Assembly: GCF_004348685.1 (NCBI RefSeq)
Contig: NZ_SMKO01000048.1
Coordinates: forward strand, 1 to 52,150
DNA from: Nonomuraea deserti
GTDB lineage: Bacteria > Actinomycetota > Actinomycetes > Streptosporangiales > Streptosporangiaceae
DNA length: 52,150 bases
Reading direction: 5' to 3'
Shown: in pieces, positions 7,737-14,578 of the stretch
How the letters are laid out: each line of letters starts with the position of its first letter
How positions within the stretch are numbered: position 1 is the stretch's first letter
Position numbers and translations under genes: made by a program
Notes under the pieces: generated by a model
What the model was told of the DNA's origin: nothing
Databases searched by the model: none
Seen by the model: the letters and a program-made list of their open reading frames with translations, nothing else

Positions 7737-8704
7737 GCGGGTCCGCCGACCGGCTGCCGCGGCTGCTGTCGCTGGTGCCGTACCTGATGTCCCACCCCGG
7801 CGCGCAGGTCGGCGAGGTGGCAGCGATGTTCGGGCTGAGCGAGAAGCAGCTCATCGACGACCTGCAACTGGTGTGGATGTGCGGGCTGCCCGGCCACACC
7901 CCCGGCGACCTCATCGACGTGTCCTGGGACGGCGGCGAGATCCTCATCGACAACGCCGACACCATCGCCAGGCCGCTGCGGCTGGGCATCGACGAGGCCA
8001 GCGCGCTGCTGGTCGCGCTGCGCATGCTGGCCGCCACCCCGCAGCTGGCCGAGATGCAGGGCGCGGGCGACGCGCTGCCCCGCGTGATGGCCAAGCTGGA
8101 GCAGGCGGCAGGCGAGGGCGCGGCCACCGTCAGCAGCCAGGTCGCCGTCGACGTCGAGGCCGCCCCCGACGCCCTGCCGCGCGTGCGCGAAGGGCTCACC
8201 AGGGGGCGCAGGCTGTCGCTGCGCTACTACGTGCCGGGCCGCGACGAGGTGACGCCGCGCGAGGTCGACCCCATGCGGATCGTGGTCGTCGACGGGCGCG
8301 CCTACCTGGAGGGCTGGTGCTACCGCGCCGAGGCGATGCGGTTGTTCCGGCTCGACCGGATGCTCGGCGTCGACGTCCTCGACGTGCCCGCCGACCCGCC
8401 CGCCGAGGCCGAGCCCATCGACCTCGCCCACGGGGTCTTCCGGCCCTCGCCCACCGACGAACTGGTCGAGCTGGAGGTCAGCGCCGCCGGCCGGTGGGTC
8501 GCCGAGTACTACCCGTGCGAGCAGGTCACCGAGCTGGGCGAGGGGCGGCTGCGGGTGGCGCTGCGCGCCCGCGACCAGGACTGGATCCTCAAGCTGGCGC
8601 TGCGCCTCGGCGACACCGGCAGGGTCGTCGCGCCGCCCGCGATGGCGGAGGCCGTGCGCCAGGAGGCCGAGCGGGCCCTGGCGCTGTACGCTCACCGGTC
8701 ATGA
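7733..8704 (+). CDS. pafC: PafC, WYL-domain transcriptional regulator
   Basis: A 323-residue paralogue and partner of PafB. It opens SADRLPRLLSLVPYLMSHPG with an HTH (GEVAAMFGLSEKQLIDDLQL), then a WYL domain (LSLRYYVPGRDEVTPREVDP, GRAYLEGWCYRAEAMRLFRL, DRM) and a C-terminal WCX part (EYYPCEQVTELGEGRLRVAL). The WYL core has the expected tyrosine and arginine. ATG 7733 overlaps the pafB stop by four bases, and its own stop overlaps the next small gene by four, so pafB, pafC and the small gene are read as one coupled unit. In mycobacteria the heterodimer responds to single-stranded DNA; that is family knowledge. Confidence 0.94.
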   Translation: MSGSADRLPRLLSLVPYLMSHPGAQVGEVAAMFGLSEKQLIDDLQLVWMCGLPGHTPGDLIDVSWDGGEILIDNADTIARPLRLGIDEASALLVALRMLAATPQLAEMQGAGDALPRVMAKLEQAAGEGAATVSSQVAVDVEAAPDALPRVREGLTRGRRLSLRYYVPGRDEVTPREVDPMRIVVVDGRAYLEGWCYRAEAMRLFRLDRMLGVDVLDVPADPPAEAEPIDLAHGVFRPSPTDELVELEVSAAGRWVAEYYPCEQVTELGEGRLRVALRARDQDWILKLALRLGDTGRVVAPPAMAEAVRQEAERALALYAHRS

Positions 8705-8856
8705 CGTGGATACTCCTGGCCGCCGGGCTGTGCCTGGCCGGGCTGGCCGTGCTCGGGGTCGCCGGCGCCCGGGTGGTGGCCGCCGCACGTGACCTGAACA
8801 GGGAAGTCGCACAGGTTCACGAGCAATTCAGGGATAAACAGGACGCTAAGGGATGA
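8701..8856 (+). CDS. Small single-pass membrane protein in the paf-tat operon
   Basis: A 51-residue protein starting MTWILLAAGLCLAGLAVLGV. One hydrophobic helix (about 3-25) is followed by a short basic/amphipathic tail ending RDLNREVAQVHEQFRDKQDA. The start overlaps the pafC stop (ATGA) and tatA begins 67 bases downstream. Codon use is strongly G/C-third, supporting real coding. It resembles a shortened TatA/B topology (N-out helix plus amphipathic segment) but lacks the FGxxxLP hinge, so I do not call it a Tat subunit. Conserved position between pafC and tatA in relatives would settle whether it is a functional partner. Confidence 0.75.
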   Translation: MTWILLAAGLCLAGLAVLGVAGARVVAAARDLNREVAQVHEQFRDKQDAKG

Positions 8857-8923
8857 GGCAGCGGCCCCGGCAGCGTACGATCGGTCGTGAAGGACAGCAC
8901 TCATTAACCATGAAGGACGTCAC

Positions 8924-9247
8924 ATGAACTTGGGAGCTCCGGAGATCATCCTGATCTTGGTGGCCTTGGTCCTGCTCTTCGGCGCCAAGAAGCTGCCGGA
9001 CCTCGCCCGTGGCGTCGGACGGTCCCTGCGCATCTTCAAGGCCGAGACCAGCAAGATGAACGATGACGACGACGACAAGCCGACCGTCGTGCAGGCACAG
9101 CCCGAGGCCCAGCAGCAGCCGGCCACGCCGCAGCAGCTCCAGGCCGCGGCCTCCGCGCCGGAGCCGTCGCCGGAGGAGCAGGCCCGCCGGCTCGAGGAGC
9201 AGGCCGCCAAGCTGCGTGCGAGTGCCCAGGCCGACAAGCGCCCCTGA
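8924..9247 (+). CDS. tatA: TatA, twin-arginine translocase pore subunit
   Basis: A 107-residue single-pass protein of the Tat system, which exports folded proteins carrying twin-Arg signals. The N-terminal helix APEIILILVALVLLFGAKKL holds the diagnostic FGAKKLPDLARGVGRSLRIF hinge and amphipathic helix, then an Asp run (DDDDD, about 48-52) and a Gln/Pro/Ala-rich tail. ATG 8924 is preceded by GAAGGACG. tatC follows with a 33-base gap, giving a minimal TatA-TatC pair here; tatB would be elsewhere. Confidence 0.96.
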   Translation: MNLGAPEIILILVALVLLFGAKKLPDLARGVGRSLRIFKAETSKMNDDDDDKPTVVQAQPEAQQQPATPQQLQAAASAPEPSPEEQARRLEEQAAKLRASAQADKRP

Positions 9248-9280
9248 CCCCTCCTTTCCTCCTCACTCCCTGGACTGGTG

Positions 9281-10180
9281 ATGGCGCTGCTGAAACGGTC
9301 GGGGCCCAAGCGCAAGCCTGAGCCCGATCCCGAAGGCCGGATGCCGCTCATGGAGCACCTGCGCGAGCTGCGCAACCGGTTGCTCATCGCGCTCGCCGCC
9401 GTCGTGGTGGGCCTGATCATCGGCTGGATCGTCTTCGACCCCGTGTGGGCGGTGCTCAAGGCGCCCTACTGCTCGACCGCACAGTCGCACCAGCTCACGG
9501 GCGAGTGCAGCCTGACCTACAACAGCATCTTCTCGTCGTTCTTCCTGACGTTGAAGGTCTCGCTGATGGTCGGCCTGGTGCTCTCGTCGCCGGCCTGGCT
9601 CTACCAGATCTGGGCGTTCGTCACCCCGGCCCTCTACCGCACCGAGAAGCGCTACACGGTGTTGTTCCTGGCGCTGGCCATCCCGCTGTTCGCGCTGGGC
9701 GCGGGGCTGTCCTACGTCATCATGGACACCGCCCTGGGCTTCCTGCTGGGCTTCTCGGTCGACGGCTCGGTCGCCACCATCTCGATCGACGAATACCTCG
9801 ACTACGTCCTGATCATGTTGCTGATCTTCGGGGTGTCGTTCGAGCTGCCGCTGCTGCTGGTCTTCCTCAACATCATCGGGGTGCTGTCCCATGAGGCGGT
9901 GGCCAAGCACCGGCGGCTGGTCATCTTCCTGATGTTCGTGTTCGGCGCCGTCGTCACGCCCGGCGGCGACCCCATCACCATGATGGCGCTGGCCGCGCCG
10001 ATGATCCTGCTGTTCGCGGCGGCCGAGCTGTTCATGTACCTGCGGGAGAAGCGCAACCCGGCGAGCGAGTTCGGGCACCTGTCCGACGACGAGGCCTCAC
10101 CGCTGACGGGGGACGACACGCCGCTCGACGACGGTCCCGACGCCCCCCGCGCCGAAGAGGATTCCGGTTCCGGGCGATAG
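9281..10180 (+). CDS. tatC: TatC, twin-arginine signal receptor
   Basis: A 299-residue six-helix membrane protein that recognises Tat signal peptides. It contains MPLMEHLRELRNRLLIALAA (the conserved E-L-R motif), FFLTLKVSLMVGLVLSSPAW, the conserved YQIWAFVTPALYRTEKRY loop, FGVSFELPLLLVFL and VFGAVVTPGGDP. The tail after 270 is acidic. Start could be ATG 9281 or GTG 9278 immediately before. Synteny pafB-pafC-tatA-tatC-helY matches that of mycobacteria, which supports every call in this block. Confidence 0.96.
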   Translation: MALLKRSGPKRKPEPDPEGRMPLMEHLRELRNRLLIALAAVVVGLIIGWIVFDPVWAVLKAPYCSTAQSHQLTGECSLTYNSIFSSFFLTLKVSLMVGLVLSSPAWLYQIWAFVTPALYRTEKRYTVLFLALAIPLFALGAGLSYVIMDTALGFLLGFSVDGSVATISIDEYLDYVLIMLLIFGVSFELPLLLVFLNIIGVLSHEAVAKHRRLVIFLMFVFGAVVTPGGDPITMMALAAPMILLFAAAELFMYLREKRNPASEFGHLSDDEASPLTGDDTPLDDGPDAPRAEEDSGSGR

Positions 10181-10196
10181 GCGATAAGTTCCGGGC

Positions 10197-11084
10197 GTGT
10201 CCCCTCAACTCGCCCTGCTCGTCAACCCCGCCGCGCGCGGCGGCCGCACACTGCGCCTGCTGGAGCCGGTGGCGCGGCGCCTGCGCGCCGGCGGAGCCGA
10301 GCTGTCGGTGATCGTCGGCGACGACGCCGGCGACGCCCTCGACCGTGCCTGCACCGCCGTCGCCGAGCGCCCGGACGCGCTCGTGGCCTTCGGCGGTGAC
10401 GGCCTGGTGCACCTCGCCGTGCAGGCCGTGGCCGGCACGGACGTGCCGCTCGGCATCATCCCCGCCGGCACCGGCAACGACATCGCGGCGGCGCTCGGAG
10501 TGCCGTGCGACAACCCCGTCGCCGCCGCCAGGACCGTGCTGCGGATGAGAGCGCGGCGCGTCGACGCCGCCCGCGTCGTGGCCGGGCCCGCGGACGAGCT
10601 CTTCGCCGGGGTGTTGTGCTGCGGGTTCGACTCGCGGGTCAACGAGCGCGCCAACCGGCTCACCTGGCCGCCGGGGATGGCGCGATACGTCGTGGCGATG
10701 GTGGACGAGTTGCGCTCGTTCCGGCCCATTCCGTTCCGCGTCACGCTCGACGAGGACGAGGTGATCGAGCGGGAGGCCATGCTGGTGGCCGTGGCCAACA
10801 CGCGTTCGTACGGCGCCGGGATGCGGGTGTCGCCGGACGCCAGCCCCGACGACGGGCTGCTGGACGTGGTGATGCTGGGCGCCGTGTCGAAGGCCGAGTT
10901 CCTGCGGGTGTTCCCGAGCGTCTACCGGGGCACGCACGTGGGTCACCGTGCCGTGTCGATCCGGCGGGTGCGCAGCGTGCGGGTGGAGGCGGCGGACGTC
11001 GTCGCCTACGCCGACGGCGAACGGGTGGGGCCGGTGCCGGTGCACTGCGAGGTCCGGCCTGGGGCGTTACGCGTGCTCGTATGA
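10197..11084 (+). CDS. Diacylglycerol/lipid kinase (DAGK catalytic, YegS-like)
   Basis: A 295-residue cytosolic lipid kinase. ALLVNPAARGGRTLRLLEPV opens the DAGK fold. The nucleotide-binding motif is FGGDGLVHLAVQAV (about 63-76), followed by PLGIIPAGTGNDIAAALGVP, both diagnostic. The C-terminal half contains YGAGMRVSPDASPDDGLLDV, typical of the family's second domain. It would phosphorylate diacylglycerol or a sphingoid/polyketide lipid; substrate is not determinable. GTG 10197 is 16 bases after tatC, so it probably lies on the tat transcript. Confidence 0.93.
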   Translation: MSPQLALLVNPAARGGRTLRLLEPVARRLRAGGAELSVIVGDDAGDALDRACTAVAERPDALVAFGGDGLVHLAVQAVAGTDVPLGIIPAGTGNDIAAALGVPCDNPVAAARTVLRMRARRVDAARVVAGPADELFAGVLCCGFDSRVNERANRLTWPPGMARYVVAMVDELRSFRPIPFRVTLDEDEVIEREAMLVAVANTRSYGAGMRVSPDASPDDGLLDVVMLGAVSKAEFLRVFPSVYRGTHVGHRAVSIRRVRSVRVEAADVVAYADGERVGPVPVHCEVRPGALRVLV

Positions 11085-11099
11085 GATCTACAATGTAAA
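11085..11099. promoter_or_regulatory. GATCTACAATGTAAA motif upstream of helY
   Basis: Directly after the lipid kinase stop, GATCTACAATGTAAA contains TACA-A-TGTA and a TACAAT -10-like hexamer. The same 15-mer with one change (C for T) occurs at 45739. In this GC-rich window two near-identical AT-rich 15-mers in two intergenic sites suggest a shared promoter element or operator. Confidence 0.4.
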
Positions 11100-11180
11100 A
11101 GCCCTGGCCCGGGCGCCGGCGCGTGGCCCCGCAAGCCCGGCGGGACGGACCGGAATGGCGATTTCGGTAGGCTGGCCGGT

Positions 11181-13910
11181 ATGACAACGCCAGCGGAACG
11201 CTATGCGGCCTTCCGTCAGAAGCACGGGGACGACGGGGCCGCTCTCAGATCGTTCCGGGGTCTCTACGACTTCGCGCTGGACGACTTCCAACTGGACGCC
11301 TGCCGGGCTCTGGAGGCCGGTGACGGCGTCCTGGTGGCGGCCCCGACGGGGTCGGGCAAGACGGTCGTCGGCGAGTTCGCCGTCCATCTGGCGCTGGAGC
11401 AGGGCCTCAAGTGCTTTTACACCACCCCCATCAAGGCGCTGTCCAACCAGAAGTACAACGACCTGGTCAAGCGCTACGGCACCGCCAAGGTCGGCCTGCT
11501 GACCGGTGACAACAGCGTCAACGGCGAGGCCCCCATCGTGGTCATGACCACCGAGGTGCTGCGCAACATGCTCTACGCCGGCTCGGCGACGCTGGCCGGG
11601 CTCGGGTTCGCCGTGATGGACGAGGTCCACTACCTCGCCGACCGCTTCCGCGGCGCGGTGTGGGAAGAGGTCATCATCCACCTGCCCGAGTCGGTCCGGC
11701 TGGTGGCGCTGTCAGCGACCGTCAGCAACGCCGAGGAGTTCGGCGAGTGGATGGGCGAGGTGCGCGGCGACACCACGGTGATCGTCGACGAGCACCGCCC
11801 GGTGCCGCTGTGGCAGCACATGATGGTCGGCAACCGCGTCTACGACATGTTCGTCAGCGACGACCTGACGCCGCGCATCAACCCCACGCTGATGCGGGTG
11901 ACGCGCGACGCCGAGCGGCTGACCGCGGGCCGGGGCAGGCGCGGCTACGGCAGGCCGCAGCGCTCCCGCCCGCCCGACCGGGTGCAGGTGATCGAGAAGC
12001 TCGACGCCGAGGGGCTGCTGCCGGCGATCACGTTCATCTTCTCCCGCGCCGGCTGCGACGCGGCCGTGCAGCAGTGCCTGTACGCCGGCATCCGGCTCAC
12101 CACCGAGCGCGAGCGGCACGAGATCAGGCAGCTCGTCGACGAGCGCACCGCCCACCTGCCCGACGAGGACCTCGCCGTGCTCGGCTACCTCGAGTGGCGC
12201 GACTGCCTGGAGCGGGGCCTGGCGGCGCACCACGCGGGCATGCTGCCGGCCTTCAAGGAGGTCGTGGAGGAGCTGTTCACGCGCGGGCTGGTCAAGGCCG
12301 TGTTCGCCACCGAGACGCTGGCCCTGGGCATCAACATGCCGGCCCGCAGCGTGGTGATCGAGAAGCTCGACAAGTGGAACGGCGAGACCCACGCCGACCT
12401 CACCCCCGGCGAATACACCCAGCTCACCGGGCGGGCCGGGCGGCGCGGCATCGACGTCGAGGGCCACGCCGTGGTGCTGTGGCAGCCCGGCATGGACCCG
12501 CTGTCGGTGGCGGGCCTGGCCGGCACCCGCACCTACCCCCTGCGCTCCAGCTTCCAGCCCTCCTACAACATGGCGGTCAACCTCGTCGGCCAGTTCGGCA
12601 GGGAGCGTGCCCGCACGCTCCTGGAGGAGTCGTTCGCGCAGTTCCAGGCCGACCGGGCGGTCGTGGGGCTGGCCAAGCAGCTGCGCAAGCACGAGGAGGC
12701 GCTGGAGGGCTACCAGGAGGCCATGACGTGCCACCTGGGCGACTTCCCCGAATACGCCGCGCTGCGCCGCCGCCTGTCCGACCGCGAGGCCGAGCTGTCC
12801 CGGCAGCGCGGCGCCGCCCGCCGCGCCGCCGCCGTGCGGTCGCTGGAGGCGCTGCAGCCGGGCGACGTGATCCGGGTGCCCGGCGGGCGCAGGGCGGGCC
12901 TGGCGATCGTGCTCGACCCCGGCCGCAACCCGCGCGGCCACGCCGCCGGGCCCAGCCCGCTGGTGCTGACGATCGGCAAGCAGGTCAAGAAGCTCGACCC
13001 GGCCGATTTCCCCGTGCCGGTCGAGCCGTTGGAGAAGTTGCGCATCCCGAAGAACTTCAACGGGCGCTCGCCCAAGGAGCGCGCCAACCTGGTCTCCACG
13101 CTGCTGGCCAAGATCGGCGACCGCGACCTGGGCAAGCCGCCCAGGGCCCGCGACCACGCGCTGGAGGACGACGAGGTCAACGAGCTGCGCCGGCGCATCC
13201 GGCAACACCCCTGCCACGGCTGCGACGAGCGCGAGGACCACGCGCGCTGGGCCGAGCGCTACCATAAGCTGCTGCGCGAGACCGAAGGGCTGCGCCGCCG
13301 GGTCGAGGGCCGCTCCCACGTCATCTCCCGCACGTTCGACCGCATCTGCGCGGTGCTGGAGCAGCTGGGCTACCTCGACGGCGAGGCCGTCACCGACGAG
13401 GGCCGCCGGCTGGGCCGCATCTACACCGAGCTCGACCTGCTCACCGCCGAGTGCCTGCGGATGGGGCTGTGGGAGGAGCTGGACCCGAGCGAGCTGGCGG
13501 CGTGCGTGTCGGCGCTCGTGTTCGAGTCGCGGGCGGCCGACGACGCCCGCAGGCCCAAGATCCCCGCAGGGCGGGCCCAGGACGCCCTGACGTCGATGGC
13601 GCGGCTGTGGGGCGAGCTGGAGGCCATCGAGTCCGACCACGGGCTCTCCACGATCAGGGAGCCCGACATGGGCTTCGCGTGGGCGGCGTTCCGCTGGGCC
13701 AAGGGGCACAGCCTCGACGCGGTGCTCCTGGAGGGCGTCAACGGCAACGAGCTGGCGGCCGGCGACTTCGTACGGTGGGTCAAGCAGCTGATGGACCTGC
13801 TCGGCCAGCTGGGGAGCGCCGCACCGCAGGGCAGCAAGATCAAGCAGACGTCGGTCAAGGCCATGGACGCCATGCGGCGCGGGGTGGTGGCCTACTCCTC
13901 GCTCACCTGA
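11181..13910 (+). CDS. helY: HelY, Ski2/Mtr4-like DEAD/DExH RNA helicase
   Basis: A 909-residue superfamily 2 helicase. Motif I is APTGSGKTVVGE (about 54-65), motif II is DEVH (VMDEVHYLADRF), motif III SAT (LVALSATVSN), and motif VI QLTGRAGRRGID. The C-terminal third has the DSHCT-type domain found in Ski2/Mtr4 helicases (CLRMGLWEELDPSELAACVS, then a helical bundle ending VKAMDAMRRGVVAYSSLT). Length is normal for actinobacterial HelY. In eukaryotes relatives unwind RNA for the exosome; the bacterial role is poorly defined. ATG 11181 follows 80 bases with a possible promoter element. Confidence 0.95.
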   Translation: MTTPAERYAAFRQKHGDDGAALRSFRGLYDFALDDFQLDACRALEAGDGVLVAAPTGSGKTVVGEFAVHLALEQGLKCFYTTPIKALSNQKYNDLVKRYGTAKVGLLTGDNSVNGEAPIVVMTTEVLRNMLYAGSATLAGLGFAVMDEVHYLADRFRGAVWEEVIIHLPESVRLVALSATVSNAEEFGEWMGEVRGDTTVIVDEHRPVPLWQHMMVGNRVYDMFVSDDLTPRINPTLMRVTRDAERLTAGRGRRGYGRPQRSRPPDRVQVIEKLDAEGLLPAITFIFSRAGCDAAVQQCLYAGIRLTTERERHEIRQLVDERTAHLPDEDLAVLGYLEWRDCLERGLAAHHAGMLPAFKEVVEELFTRGLVKAVFATETLALGINMPARSVVIEKLDKWNGETHADLTPGEYTQLTGRAGRRGIDVEGHAVVLWQPGMDPLSVAGLAGTRTYPLRSSFQPSYNMAVNLVGQFGRERARTLLEESFAQFQADRAVVGLAKQLRKHEEALEGYQEAMTCHLGDFPEYAALRRRLSDREAELSRQRGAARRAAAVRSLEALQPGDVIRVPGGRRAGLAIVLDPGRNPRGHAAGPSPLVLTIGKQVKKLDPADFPVPVEPLEKLRIPKNFNGRSPKERANLVSTLLAKIGDRDLGKPPRARDHALEDDEVNELRRRIRQHPCHGCDEREDHARWAERYHKLLRETEGLRRRVEGRSHVISRTFDRICAVLEQLGYLDGEAVTDEGRRLGRIYTELDLLTAECLRMGLWEELDPSELAACVSALVFESRAADDARRPKIPAGRAQDALTSMARLWGELEAIESDHGLSTIREPDMGFAWAAFRWAKGHSLDAVLLEGVNGNELAAGDFVRWVKQLMDLLGQLGSAAPQGSKIKQTSVKAMDAMRRGVVAYSSLT

Positions 13911-13986
13911 GCACCCGCGCGCGCGCGAGCCCCGCACCGGCCGGCGCGCGGGCGCCCAGGGCCACGCTCCAGGGCCACTTCCCTGC

Positions 13987-14012
13987 GCTACTTCTCGGCG
14001 CTATTTCTCGGC
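13987..14012. repeat. 13-bp tandem duplication containing a stop codon
   Basis: GCTACTTCTCGGC (13987-13999) is followed directly by GCTATTTCTCGGC (14000-14012), differing at one base. On the minus strand the second unit encodes the last codons and TAG stop of the small membrane gene; the first repeats them beyond the stop. Confidence 0.8.
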
Positions 14013-14186
14013 GCGGGCGCCGAACACGGTCAGTGCCAGGCCGAGCAGGCCTGCGACGACGCTGGCGGCCGTCAGCGCGCCGCCGTCGAGCACCAGGTGC
14101 AGCAGGCCGAAGTGACGGTCGAAGAAGAAGCCGGCGACGAGGCCGCCGAAGCCCTGGATCATGAGGAGTATGCCGAGGATAGCCAT
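14001..14186 (-). CDS. Small two-helix membrane protein
   Basis: A 61-residue protein of unknown function. Sequence MAILGILLMIQGFGGLVAGF opens the first helix; a FDRHFGLLHLVLDGG loop follows, then a second helix (ALTAASVVAGLLGLALTVFG) and a short basic end. Third positions are almost all G/C, supporting genuine coding. It stands alone, convergent with helY and divergent from the GC-poor leader of the peptide/ABC locus. The 3' end has a 13-base tandem duplication that includes the stop codon. Confidence 0.72.
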   Translation of the reverse strand: MAILGILLMIQGFGGLVAGFFFDRHFGLLHLVLDGGALTAASVVAGLLGLALTVFGARAEK

Positions 14187-14458
14187 GCCTCGACGATCGC
14201 AGCCAGAGGCGGCCGGATCATCGAACCAAAGTATCGGCCCACCTGTTCCTTGGAACCAGTTCTCAGAAGCATCTTTGACGTTCGGCTGACTTCTGCCAGG
14301 ACATTATCCCGTTTGCATGAGATTTAACGGCGATGCGAAGTGCCGTTCTCAGCGGGATTCTCTGGTCAAGTCTCTTTTAAATGGTGAATATGCCGTGCTA
14401 TATCGCAATTCGGGTGCTAGTGTCCGTTTTGTGCAAGTTAGCCAACGGGGGAGGAATC
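14187..14458. other. GC-poor intergenic leader upstream of the Arg/Trp peptide gene
   Basis: This stretch of 272 bases is markedly poorer in GC than its neighbours, especially after about 14215. It holds a short dyad GTTCC-TT-GGAAC (14245-14256), a TTGACG hexamer (14274-14279) that could be a -35, and several AT runs (TTTTAAAT, GAATAT, CTATAT) that could be -10 elements. No persuasive ORF other than the peptide at 14459 is present. The composition suggests a regulated promoter/leader or horizontally acquired DNA. Confidence 0.55.
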
Positions 14459-14578
14459 ATGGCTAGCACGCAGTTCACACAGGTCGGCCACCAGCTCGGA
14501 TGGGGATGCCGTAGGCGTCGTCGTCGCCGCTGGTGCGGCGGATGCCGTCGTCGCCGCTGGTGGGGCTGGGGGTGGTAA
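14459..14578 (+). CDS. 39-residue Arg/Trp/Cys-rich peptide, candidate exported peptide precursor
   Basis: ATG 14459 has an excellent ribosome site (GGGGGAGGA, about 8 bases upstream). The peptide begins MASTQFTQVGHQLGWGC (a polar leader-like part), followed by seven Arg, WCGGC, four Arg, and ends WWGWGW. In total it has 11 Arg, 6 Trp and 3 Cys (17, 26, 29) with no Lys or acidic residue. The core arises from an internal repeat at DNA level (CGTCGTCGCCGCTGGTG twice). An ABC exporter gene follows at once. Composition resembles cationic Trp/Arg antimicrobial peptides, or a RiPP core, but no modifying enzyme is seen. Alternatives: an attenuator leader peptide rich in Arg/Trp codons, or a chance ORF. 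Confidence 0.55.
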   Translation: MASTQFTQVGHQLGWGCRRRRRRRWCGGCRRRRWWGWGW

